From NCBI GenBank assembly GCA_017442445.1, contig JAFRZS010000169.1, positions 1-7,630 on the forward strand: a stretch of 7,630 nt of DNA, written 5' to 3'. Position numbers and translations under genes: made by a program. The stretch comes from Clostridia bacterium. GTDB lineage: Bacteria > Bacillota > Clostridia > Oscillospirales > Acutalibacteraceae. Every line of letters starts with the position of its first letter. Position 1 is the first letter of the stretch. This document shows, one piece after another, positions 1 to 6,500 of the stretch. Under the pieces are notes generated by a model. That model made no database searches, was not told where the DNA came from, and was given only the letters and a program-made list of their open reading frames with translations.

Positions 1-186
1 GACGTGAGTTTTGCCTGAAACTGCGTAGCCTTTATTTTCAAGGCGTTCAACCGCTTCAGCACTGAAAAGAGGCTTGAAGCCATCTAAAATTTTAGAACCG
101 GCAGTAGTAAGAGCACCCTTAACAAGAAGTGTATCGTCAACTGCGATGTTTCCGTTAGCATTTATCTCAGTAACATAATATTTCAT
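1..186 (-). CDS. GatA-like amidotransferase subunit / amidase-signature protein, N-terminal 62 codons (continues beyond window)
   Basis: Partial gene: 62 codons are visible and the rest lies left of the window. The protein starts MKYYVTEINANGNIAVDD. The segment from about residue 13 to 62 (VDDTLLVKGALTTAGSKIL, then SAEAVERLENKGYAVSGKTHV) aligns by eye with the GatA core that normally reads IKDN..TKG..TT..SKIL...D..VV.KL...GA...GKTN. Normal GatA has about 65 residues before this point; here there are about 12. By this alignment the catalytic Lys of the Ser-cisSer-Lys triad (the K of IKD) is Asp15. The start is supported by GAGGTG at 193-198, seven bases before the ATG; an in-frame stop at 202-204 prevents extension into the preceding gene. 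Only 10 nt separate it from the aspS-gatC stop, and its ribosome site overlaps that stop, so the two are co-transcribed and probably translationally coupled. Role expected from context: amidation of Asp-tRNA(Asn) with GatC and GatB. The serines lie outside the window, so activity cannot be judged. Confidence 0.72.
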   Translation of the reverse strand, partial: MKYYVTEINANGNIAVDDTLLVKGALTTAGSKILDGFKPLFSAEAVERLENKGYAVSGKTHV

Positions 187-196
187 TTCATACACC

Positions 197-2269
197 TCAC
201 TTTACAAGTCTGGGCACTTGCCAACTGTCTTCGCTGCGCTCGGGTGCGCCTTCAAGGAGAGATTCTCTTGAGAAGGGCTGTTTGCGCTCATCTTCGCGGA
301 GTACGTTGGTCATAGGCATAACATAAATCATTTCTTCAACATTTTCTGTATCAATGTCTTTAAGTGTTGCTTCTTTTTCAGCCATTGATTTGAAAATATT
401 CTGCATAACAGCTTCTTCGTCTTCAGTAAGAGCAATCTGATTCAATTGCTGTGCGCTACCGAAAGTGGAACGCTTTGTCTGAGCTGATTTTGAAGCTTTG
501 TCAGTTGCTCTGCCTGCAAGAGCAGAGTTATTACCAAGGAGGTGGACATCCTCAAGCTGCTGATTTGTAACCTCACTCGGAGCGCCGAGGAGTAAATCCT
601 GAGCATTACCGTTAAGCGGGAATGCGATAACATCAAGGATTTTTTCCTCATCAGTAAGAAGCATTACCATTCTGTCAATACCGGGTGCCATACCTGCATG
701 GGGAGGAGCACCGTACTGGAATGCTGTATAAAGTGCATTGAAGCGGGATTTGAGTTCATCTTCTGAATATCCTGCAATTTCAAATGCTTTTTTCATTATA
801 TCTATATCGTGGTTACGAACCGCACCTGATGCCAATTCAATACCGTTACATACAAGGTCATACTGATATGCAAGTACTTCGGTCGGATCATCGCCTAAAA
901 GTGCATCCATACCGCCCTGAGGCATTGAGAAGGGGTTGTGTGTAAAAATCGGTTCGCCTGTTTCCTCGTCAAGCTCATACATCGGGAAGTCAACAACGAA
1001 GCAGAATTCAAAAGCATCGTCTTTGATAAGGTCAAGCTGGTCTTTACCTGCAAGCCATGTACGGATATGACCTGCCTTTTTCTCTGTGTCGTTCTTCTTT
1101 TCGTCACAGATAAAGAAGAGTGTTTCGCCTTCTTTAACTCCTGTGAGTTCAACGATTTCTGCTTTTTTCTCATCAGTGAGGAATTTAGCGATAGGTCCTG
1201 CAAATACACCCTCTTTAAGAGTGATGTAACCGAGACCGCCGAGTCCTACTGCATCAGATGTTGCAAATTTGAGTGAGTCTTCAAAGAATTTCTTTGATTT
1301 GCCCTGACAGTTTGCAACGATACCGCGTACGGGTTTACCCTTGAAAGCGGGGAAATCAACCTCAGCAAAGTAATCTGTAAGGTCACAGATAATAAGCGGA
1401 TTGCGAAGGTCGGGCTTATCTGAGCCGTAAGTCATCATAGCATCAGCATATGTGATACGGCGGAAAGGTCTGGGAGTGATTTTCTTATTTGAGAAGGTTG
1501 TGAATGTATCATAGATTACATCTTCACAAACCTCTAAAACTTCTTCCTGAGTGGAGAAAGCCATTTCAAAGTCGAGCTGATAGAACTCACCGGGAGAACG
1601 GTCAGCACGGGCATCTTCATCACGGAAGCAGGGAGCTACCTGGAAGTATCTGTCAAAGCCTGATACCATAAGAAGCTGTTTGAACTGCTGAGGAGCCTGG
1701 GGAAGTGCATAGAACTTGCCCGGGTGCTTACGGCTGGGTACTAAGAAGTCACGAGCGCCTTCGGGTGATGATGCAGTAAGAATAGGTGTCTGCATATCAA
1801 GGAAATTAAGACTTTCCATTTTATTGCGAAGATGACGGATAACCTTTGAACGAATAACAAGGTTTTCGTGATTCTTCGGATTACGAAGGTCAAGATAACG
1901 GTATTTAAGACGAAGCTCGTCTTTACTCTGTCTTGAAGCTCTTACTTCAAAGGGAATCATGTTCTTGCTTTTTCCGAGTACCTGTAAAGTATCGGCAACA
2001 AGCTCAACATAACCTGTAGCGATTTTTTCATTAACTGTGTCACTGTCACGCTTTTCAACTGTACCGCTTACCGAAATAACAGTTTCGCGGTTAACATTTT
2101 TCAAAAGCTCTTCATTGTGAATGATTACCTGTGTTACGCCTGTATAGTCACGAAGATCAAGGAATATAACGCCGCCGTGGTCACGGATAACATCAACCCA
2201 GCCAGCAAGCTGAACTGTTTTACCGATGTGTTCATCACGGATGTCGTTACAGAACAGTGTTCTATACAT
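197..2269 (-). CDS. aspS: Aspartyl-tRNA synthetase fused to GatC (AspRS-GatC, 690 aa)
   Basis: Class II synthetase charging tRNA with aspartate in the cytoplasm. Visible: anticodon-binding OB fold (about 1-105), motif 1 region (about 155-178), the aspartate-site segment QAPQQFKQLLM (191-201), motif 2 with FRDED (215-219), the bacterial GAD insertion (about 285-415), and motif 3 with GMAPGIDR (526-533). The usual bacterial AspRS of about 590 residues ends near residue 579. Residues 580-606 form a polar linker. Residues 607-690 match GatC, including ALTEDEEAV (613-621), the hallmark MTNVLREDE (653-661) and the terminal GAP...VPRLV. GatC is the small subunit of the GatCAB amidotransferase. His31 sits where tRNA-discriminating AspRS has Leu (E. 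coli) and non-discriminating enzymes have His, suggesting it also charges tRNA(Asn). The fusion would tether synthetase and amidotransferase. Start: AGGAGG at 2278-2283, eight bases before ATG. Preceded by a T-box leader and followed by a gatA-like gene. The reading frame is intact through the fusion. Confidence 0.95.
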   Translation of the reverse strand: MYRTLFCNDIRDEHIGKTVQLAGWVDVIRDHGGVIFLDLRDYTGVTQVIIHNEELLKNVNRETVISVSGTVEKRDSDTVNEKIATGYVELVADTLQVLGKSKNMIPFEVRASRQSKDELRLKYRYLDLRNPKNHENLVIRSKVIRHLRNKMESLNFLDMQTPILTASSPEGARDFLVPSRKHPGKFYALPQAPQQFKQLLMVSGFDRYFQVAPCFRDEDARADRSPGEFYQLDFEMAFSTQEEVLEVCEDVIYDTFTTFSNKKITPRPFRRITYADAMMTYGSDKPDLRNPLIICDLTDYFAEVDFPAFKGKPVRGIVANCQGKSKKFFEDSLKFATSDAVGLGGLGYITLKEGVFAGPIAKFLTDEKKAEIVELTGVKEGETLFFICDEKKNDTEKKAGHIRTWLAGKDQLDLIKDDAFEFCFVVDFPMYELDEETGEPIFTHNPFSMPQGGMDALLGDDPTEVLAYQYDLVCNGIELASGAVRNHDIDIMKKAFEIAGYSEDELKSRFNALYTAFQYGAPPHAGMAPGIDRMVMLLTDEEKILDVIAFPLNGNAQDLLLGAPSEVTNQQLEDVHLLGNNSALAGRATDKASKSAQTKRSTFGSAQQLNQIALTEDEEAVMQNIFKSMAEKEATLKDIDTENVEEMIYVMPMTNVLREDERKQPFSRESLLEGAPERSEDSWQVPRLVK

Positions 2270-2309
2270 AGTGCATACCTCCTATATTATTTGAAATTGA
2301 TAACAAAAC

Positions 2310-2346
2310 AAAAAGTCCCGGGGAATATAAAAAATATTCCCGGGAC
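2310..2346 (-). terminator. T-box intrinsic terminator before aspS-gatC
   Basis: Strong hairpin on the minus strand: arms GTCCCGGGAATAT (2346-2334) and ATATTCCCCGGGAC (2328-2315), with one unpaired C, followed by TTTTT (2314-2310). The 5' arm's CCCG can instead pair with CGGG next to the T-box to form the antiterminator. It ends 27 bases before the aspS ribosome site. Confidence 0.93.
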
Positions 2347-2520
2347 GAGTAAACATTATACCCGCGGTGCCACCCGCATTGATGCACAAGTGCATCCTCT
2401 TTTGGATTAAGTTTTATTATTAGTCAGAGTGTTCCCAAGCTTACTACTCATCTCAAATGCGCTTTCAGTCGGTGACGCATTCTCCCTGTCAGACTTTCCA
2501 AAAAAGCCGAGTCTCTGAGT
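2310..2520 (-). ncRNA. T-box riboswitch leader of aspS-gatC (likely Asn/Glu specifier)
   Basis: Leader RNA that reads uncharged tRNA and switches between terminator and antiterminator. The T-box sequence GGGTGGCACCGCGG lies at 2362-2375 (minus). Stem III is GATGCAC/GTGCATC (2381-2396). The base of stem I pairs TCAGAG (2513-2518) with CTCTGA (2424-2429); a further helix, GGCTT with AAGCT, closes the specifier loop. The loop strand TGGGAACA (2437-2430) holds GAAC at 2431-2434 just before a conserved A (2430), giving overlapping GAA (Glu) and AAC (Asn) codons. No GAC (Asp) sits in this loop. The UGGC of the T-box would pair with a discriminator G, as in most bacterial tRNA(Asn), tRNA(Asp) and tRNA(Glu). 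A clostridial T-box upstream of a transamidation operon with overlapping Asn and Glu codons has been described; this leader looks like the same type. The T-box assignment is very secure; the specifier reading is inferred. Confidence 0.95.
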
Positions 2521-2523
2521 AAA

Positions 2524-2552
2524 ATTATATCAAACAATTATTTTGTTGTCAA
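2524..2552 (-). promoter_or_regulatory. Consensus sigma-A promoter for the aspS-gatC T-box transcript
   Basis: Minus-strand TTGACA (2547-2552), 17-bp spacer, TATAAT (2524-2529): a perfect match to the sigma-A consensus. Predicted start near 2517, at the first bases of T-box stem I. This strong unregulated initiation fits a transcript controlled by attenuation. Confidence 0.93.
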
Positions 2553-2600
2553 TAGTAATTTCTCTCCAATATTATATGAAAATAAAGATTTTTATACACA

Positions 2601-2633
2601 AAAAAAGACAAGCTTTTTAAAACTTGTCTTTTT
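2601..2633 (-). terminator. Intrinsic terminator of the PAP2-DUF5058-M20 operon
   Basis: Minus-strand hairpin AAAAAGACAAG / CTTGTCTTTTT (arms 2633-2623 and 2612-2602) with a 10-nt loop and a T-rich 3' side. It begins seven bases after the M20 stop codon. It is A/T-rich and symmetrical enough to work in either direction, but no plus-strand gene approaches from the left. Confidence 0.8.
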
Positions 2634-2639
2634 GATATA

Positions 2640-4076
2640 TCAGAATTTTCTCATGAGTCTGATGTAAAACTCAACTGTTCTGTTGTTGGTTTCAATACGG
2701 AGCTTTTCGTCATGACCGTGAATAGTTGCGCGTTCTTCAGCTGTCAGGTCCATAGCAGAGAAACGATAGACCTTATCTGAGATTTTTCCGTAATGACGGG
2801 AGTCTGAACACTGCATCATAAGATACGGAGAAACGATTGTGCCCTTCCATGTTGAAGCAACAGAAGAAGCGAGTTTGTCCCAAACATCAATACCGACCTG
2901 TGAAATACGACTCGGATTTACTCCGTTTATACATGAAACCTCAACATTTTCATCGTCAATTACTTTCTTGAAATATTCAAGAGCGCTATCCATGGTATCT
3001 GCGGGATTAAGACGGATATTTGAAACAAGTGAAGCTTCGGGAGGAATGACATTGGGAGCAGATGAGCCGTTCATCTGTGTGAATGCAACTGTTGTACGCA
3101 GTAAGGCGTTTAAGTCACCGCCGCTTTTTTTGCACATCATATTAAGTATAGGCATAAAGATTTTTACATTTGCAAAAATTACCTTATAAACAAAAGAAGA
3201 ATATCTGCCGAGAGTGTCAAACATCAATGCAACAGGGGGAGTGAGTTTAATCTTGAAAGGCTTTGCGAGAACATTGTTACAAGCTTTGCAAAGTCTGTCA
3301 ACAGGAGCATTCGGCTTCGGAGCTGAAGCATGACCGCCGCCTGATTTTACTGTGTACTGAACATTCATAAGACCTTTTTCAGCGATGCCGATAAGACCTA
3401 CAGAGTCTTTTACACCGGGGAAAACATTTTCAACAACTGCACCGCCTTCATCAAGAACGAATGAAAGTTCAATATTATTTTCTGCAAAATAATTTACAAT
3501 GTGCAAAGCACCGTCTTCGTTGATTTCTTCACCGCCTGAGAAAGCGAAATACATATCGTTTTCGGGAACAAAGCCTTCTGCAATCAGATGGTCAGCGGCA
3601 AATAAGATACCGTTCATTGTTACCTTTGTATCAAGTGAACCTCGACCGCAGATATAACCGCCCTTTATAATTCCCTCAAAAGCAGGGAAAGTCCAACCTT
3701 CTTCGTTTACGGGAACAACATCAAAGTGTGCCATCATGACAGCGGGGTTACCGTTATTCTTGCCTTTCCAGTGATAAAGGATACCTTTATCGGGAAAGCG
3801 CTTGAACTCACAGACCTTTGCAACATTGGGATAAAGAGAGGGGAGTGCTTCGATGAGCTTTTCAAACTCTGCATCATCTTCAAGTGAATGGTCACGGTAA
3901 GAAACTGTTTTGAATCGTATGAGCTGACAAAGATTATCAGCCGCACGGTCAGAATCAAATGTTTCGGTAGTTTCATCAATCTTCGGCTGAGGCTTAGGAT
4001 TGAACATAAGTGCGCGAATAATTATTATTGAAAGGAAAATAACTACAATCGCAAGTATAAGATATAATACCCACAT
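2640..4076 (-). CDS. Membrane-anchored M20 family zinc peptidase (carboxypeptidase S / PM20D1-like), 478 aa
   Basis: Predicted di-zinc M20 hydrolase cleaving an amide bond of a peptide or N-acyl amino acid. Visible family residues: HFD (His117, Asp119), the bridging Asp149 in GSLDTK, Glu183 (general base) and Glu184 (ligand) in SGGEE, Asp209 in VLDEGG, and His428 in SDSRHYG. The lid/dimerisation domain spans about 228-350 and contains GGGHAS (247-251). Residues 2-20 form one hydrophobic helix with no charge before it and Arg21, Lys28 and Lys32 after it. By the positive-inside rule the catalytic domain would face the cytoplasm; several cysteines in that domain agree. The long form with an N-terminal membrane anchor resembles yeast Cps1 and mammalian PM20D1 more than short ArgE/DapE types. 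It is the last gene of the operon. The start ATG has AGGAA 11 bases upstream and lies three bases after the preceding stop. The natural substrate cannot be told from sequence. Confidence 0.9.
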   Translation of the reverse strand: MWVLYLILAIVVIFLSIIIIRALMFNPKPQPKIDETTETFDSDRAADNLCQLIRFKTVSYRDHSLEDDAEFEKLIEALPSLYPNVAKVCEFKRFPDKGILYHWKGKNNGNPAVMMAHFDVVPVNEEGWTFPAFEGIIKGGYICGRGSLDTKVTMNGILFAADHLIAEGFVPENDMYFAFSGGEEINEDGALHIVNYFAENNIELSFVLDEGGAVVENVFPGVKDSVGLIGIAEKGLMNVQYTVKSGGGHASAPKPNAPVDRLCKACNNVLAKPFKIKLTPPVALMFDTLGRYSSFVYKVIFANVKIFMPILNMMCKKSGGDLNALLRTTVAFTQMNGSSAPNVIPPEASLVSNIRLNPADTMDSALEYFKKVIDDENVEVSCINGVNPSRISQVGIDVWDKLASSVASTWKGTIVSPYLMMQCSDSRHYGKISDKVYRFSAMDLTAEERATIHGHDEKLRIETNNRTVEFYIRLMRKF

Positions 4077-4079
4077 AAA

Positions 4080-4745
4080 TCAGATGATTCCTTTCTTGTA
4101 AAGAATTCTTGCAGTGATAACTGTGATGATAACACCGACAGGAACCATGATACCTACAGTTGAAGCATCAAGGAAAGGAACGAAAATAAAGAGAACGAGC
4201 ATGATAAGAACAGGAGCGATTGAAAGCTTTAAGTTCTTTGAAATAAATACAACTGCAAGACCGCCGAAGAGTGCGGGAAGAATCATATTGAATGCAGGTT
4301 CTAAAACAGGGGACTCAAGTATGGGTGTCAAGGGAACGATGCAGATAACACCGATGATGATAATAATTGTTGTAACGATACTTGAAACTGCGATAGAAAT
4401 AGTTGAAATAACTTCACCCTTTTCGTCAGATGCCTTTACACCTGCTTTTTCCATAGCATCAATAGCACAGGGAAGTTTGAGGTTTGAGATATTACCTGTT
4501 ATAAATGAAAGGTAAGTTCCGCCCGCACCGAGCATGGGAGTGAATGTGAAAATTTCGATGATACCGACTGCCCAGTACATAGGAGCAGTTGCGATTAAGC
4601 CTTTGATAAGAATTTTTCCGTCGGGGAGTGTTTCGAAGATTGCCATAAGTATTGCGGGGAAAAGCAAAATTATGCAACCAATTACAATACCCCAGATGCG
4701 TCCGTCGCGGTGAACGGAATCCATATAACTAAGATTTTTTTTCAT
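4080..4745 (-). CDS. Polytopic membrane protein, partner of the DUF5058 protein (221 aa)
   Basis: I do not recognise a named function. Hydrophobic protein with about six membrane segments, near residues 18-37, 47-69, 115-138, 151-169, 175-193 and 197-216. Between the second and third is a conserved-looking segment containing GAGGTYLSFITGN (73-85) and then NLKLPCAIDAMEKA, rich in Gly and polar residues as in transporter re-entrant or substrate-binding loops. I chose the ATG at 4745 because GGAGG (4755-4759) is nine bases upstream. A TTG at 4754, giving three more residues, would directly abut the GGAGG and is unlikely. It begins five bases after the DUF5058 gene's stop and ends three bases before the M20 start. 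The tight pairing with the DUF5058 gene suggests the two proteins form one membrane complex, perhaps a transporter feeding the M20 enzyme; this is inference. Confidence 0.75.
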   Translation of the reverse strand: MKKNLSYMDSVHRDGRIWGIVIGCIILLFPAILMAIFETLPDGKILIKGLIATAPMYWAVGIIEIFTFTPMLGAGGTYLSFITGNISNLKLPCAIDAMEKAGVKASDEKGEVISTISIAVSSIVTTIIIIIGVICIVPLTPILESPVLEPAFNMILPALFGGLAVVFISKNLKLSIAPVLIMLVLFIFVPFLDASTVGIMVPVGVIITVITARILYKKGII

Positions 4746-4750
4746 AATTC

Positions 4751-5488
4751 TCAACCTCCAAACAAGCTAGTAAACGGAATTGCAGATGCCATACCTGCAA
4801 CAAGACTGATAGGTAAAGCATAGTCATTCATCCAACGGATTTTTGTCTTGATTGAAATGATACCTAAAACTGCCATAACAACAGCTGAAACAACCATTAC
4901 GCAAACAGGGATAAGACCTGTGAGGTCGCCCTTTGCTACAAGACCTACATCGCAGAAAACATAACCTAAGAAAGCTGAAATCATACCGAGGAACATAGCA
5001 TTACTTAAAATCTCGCCCCATTTCGGGTCTTTCATGCCGATTTTTGTAAGGCCTTTCTGGATACCTTTTGTAAGGAAGGGAACGAGTACAAGACCTGCCG
5101 CAATACCGATTGTCATAACTAATGCGATTGTGATGAAGATAGCAGGGTCAGTGATTGTTGTACTCATGTTTGAACCTGCAGCCTCAATAGCATTACCTGC
5201 GGCAACTGTTTCATAAGAAATTGAACCGATAACTGAAAGTCTGAGCCACGGAAGAGCAAGACCGAGACTTTTTGAAAGAGCTACAACACCTACTAAAATT
5301 GCTATAGCGGGAGCTATTGTGAAAATTGCAGATGATGTGACTGTTTTTTTGATTGTTTCTTTTGTGATTCCGAGTTCTTTTGCGCGTTTGATTGCTTTCA
5401 CAAGGAAATAAACGGACTGCGCAATAACAAGGGCAACTATAATGCCGACGAGAACAAATATAATCGGATGATTTACATTAAATTTCAT
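4751..5488 (-). CDS. DUF5058-type integral membrane protein (245 aa)
   Basis: Six or seven membrane segments: residues 8-30, 52-72, about 80-98 (less hydrophobic), 115-139, 162-180, 191-212 and 223-243. The charged stretch KAIKRAKELGITKETIKK (31-48) followed by SSAIFTIAP, then PWLRLSVIGSISYE (80-93), fits my memory of the DUF5058 family, an uncharacterised set of bacterial membrane proteins. That family call comes from memory of the pattern, not a search. The start is firm: GGAGG lies nine bases before the ATG, and the ATG overlaps the stop of the PAP2 gene by one base (TAATG), implying translational coupling. It is followed five bases later by a second membrane protein. The lack of long soluble domains argues against an enzyme and for transport or scaffolding; a role with the co-encoded M20 hydrolase is inferred. 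Confidence 0.78.
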   Translation of the reverse strand: MKFNVNHPIIFVLVGIIVALVIAQSVYFLVKAIKRAKELGITKETIKKTVTSSAIFTIAPAIAILVGVVALSKSLGLALPWLRLSVIGSISYETVAAGNAIEAAGSNMSTTITDPAIFITIALVMTIGIAAGLVLVPFLTKGIQKGLTKIGMKDPKWGEILSNAMFLGMISAFLGYVFCDVGLVAKGDLTGLIPVCVMVVSAVVMAVLGIISIKTKIRWMNDYALPISLVAGMASAIPFTSLFGG

Positions 5489-6426
5489 TATTCGTTTCCT
5501 CCTTTTTTATTTTTCGGTTTCGGGAAAAACCTGAATGCCATCGGCCATAAAACACCGCCGACGATTACCATTAAGAAATAACGAATCATACGGGCAAAAG
5601 TATCTTCGTAACCGGGTAAAAGAGCTTCTAAAGGTGCACGCATACCTTCTTTAACAGCCATAACAAGTCCGAGACCTACAACGACCTTTATAATATGTGC
5701 CCACCAGACAGCTTTTGTATCAAACTTTGTCCATTTAAGGTCAATTGCATAAACGATGATAAGACCGATAAGACAACCTGTCAGAGTGAAAGCATTTTTC
5801 TTTGCAGAAAGAAGATTGTGAGGGTCTGTATCTGCGGGGAATTTATAAAGCATTACGAATAAAAGGAATGCAATCATAATTGCAGTAAGTACGCCCATAA
5901 GAATGAACATAACTTTAGGTGAATTTTCGCCCTTCTTGAAGATGGGAGCAAGACCGAAAACTAAAATCAATGCAATAATAATTGAAACGCCGACATCTAA
6001 GGGTGTATGAACACCGAGATAAAGTCGTGAAAGCGGAACAAGAACACAAAGAGCGATTGAAACAATGCGCACAGCAAGATTCTTGTTAGTTCTTGCAAGA
6101 CCGCCGAAAAGACCTACTGAAGTCTGTGTGTGACCGCTGGGGAAGGAATAGCCTGTTGCGGCTTCACGAGCTGATTCAACGATTGTGAAATTGGGGTCTT
6201 TAACCCACGGACGCGGAATACGGAACATCATTTTCAAAAACTGATTGATAACCGTACCTACAAAACCGACACAAAGAAGGTAATAACCTTTGAATTTGTC
6301 GATACACCAGAAGAAAATCATACCGAGTGCCATAAATATGATTTCGTCGCCGCAATAAGTTATTGTCGAGAAGAAGAAATCAAGCACAGGATTTCTGATG
6401 CTTTCAAGAAAGTACAAAAATGACAT
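5488..6426 (-). CDS. PAP2 superfamily membrane phosphatase (312 aa)
   Basis: Integral membrane lipid phosphatase of the PAP2/acid phosphatase fold. The complete three-part signature is present: K65-x6-R72-P73, P96-S97-G98-H99, and S133-R134-x5-H140-x3-D144. His140 is the expected nucleophile (phospho-His), His99 the acid/base and Asp144 its partner. Likely substrates are undecaprenyl pyrophosphate, phosphatidate or related lipid phosphates at the outer membrane leaflet. The catalytic core occupies about residues 1-165. A further ~145 residues add several membrane helices (about 172-193, 213-228, 240-256 and 280-300), making it longer than typical BcrC/PgpB-like proteins. It is the first gene of a four-gene operon with a dedicated promoter. 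GGAGAGG lies eight bases before the ATG. The gene shares one base with the downstream DUF5058 gene. Confidence 0.92.
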   Translation of the reverse strand: MSFLYFLESIRNPVLDFFFSTITYCGDEIIFMALGMIFFWCIDKFKGYYLLCVGFVGTVINQFLKMMFRIPRPWVKDPNFTIVESAREAATGYSFPSGHTQTSVGLFGGLARTNKNLAVRIVSIALCVLVPLSRLYLGVHTPLDVGVSIIIALILVFGLAPIFKKGENSPKVMFILMGVLTAIMIAFLLFVMLYKFPADTDPHNLLSAKKNAFTLTGCLIGLIIVYAIDLKWTKFDTKAVWWAHIIKVVVGLGLVMAVKEGMRAPLEALLPGYEDTFARMIRYFLMVIVGGVLWPMAFRFFPKPKNKKGGNE

Positions 6427-6453
6427 AAAAACCTACCTCTCCTTATTTTAAAA

Positions 6454-6467
6454 ATTTGTTAACAAAT
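6454..6467. promoter_or_regulatory. 14-bp palindrome over the transcription start of the PAP2 operon (candidate operator)
   Basis: ATTTGTTAACAAAT is a perfect palindrome centred at 6460/6461. It starts one base after the -10 box and covers the predicted start site (about -6 to +8), a typical place for a repressor to block initiation. The core TTTGTTAACAAA contains Rex-like half motifs but without the usual spacing. The binding protein is unknown. Confidence 0.45.
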
Positions 6468-6496
6468 ATTATAGTATAATAATCGCAATTTTTCAA
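6468..6496 (-). promoter_or_regulatory. Sigma-A promoter of the PAP2-DUF5058-M20 operon
   Basis: Minus-strand TTGAAA (6491-6496), 17-bp spacer, TATAAT (6468-6473). The predicted start is near 6461, about 35 bases before the PAP2 start codon. This is the only good promoter in front of the four-gene operon. Confidence 0.85.
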
Positions 6497-6500
6497 TCTT

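Noticed and set aside
220..300. GC-richer stretch near the end of aspS-gatC as a mobile repeat insertion
   Set aside because: It stays in frame and still matches the GatC ending (GAP...VPRLV); the only local symmetry is imperfect, so there is no support for an inserted element.
938..1276. Plus-strand open frame inside aspS-gatC (112 codons)
   Set aside because: It is antisense to the conserved GAD/catalytic region, with no ribosome site or recognisable protein. Other overlapping frames at 442-651, 895-1209, 2839-3189, 3734-3979, 4114-4515, 4492-4677 and 5034-5216 were dismissed for the same reason.
2117..2410. Plus-strand open frame across the aspS start and T-box
   Set aside because: It runs antisense through the T-box and terminator and has no promoter or family similarity.
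2423..2425. GAC triplet at the 3' base of T-box stem I as an Asp specifier
   Set aside because: These bases are at the edge of the paired TCAGAG/CTCTGA helix, below the specifier loop, and are not followed by the conserved purine. GAAC at 2431-2434 lies in the internal loop with an A after it.
4746..4754. TTG at 4754 as the start of the second membrane protein
   Set aside because: It directly abuts GGAGG with no spacing. The ATG at 4745 has a nine-base spacing and is a better start.
6454..6467. Rex (redox) repressor site at the PAP2 promoter
   Set aside because: Rex sites have TTGTTAA and TTAACAA half-sites separated by several bases; here they collapse onto one another, so the call is not justified.
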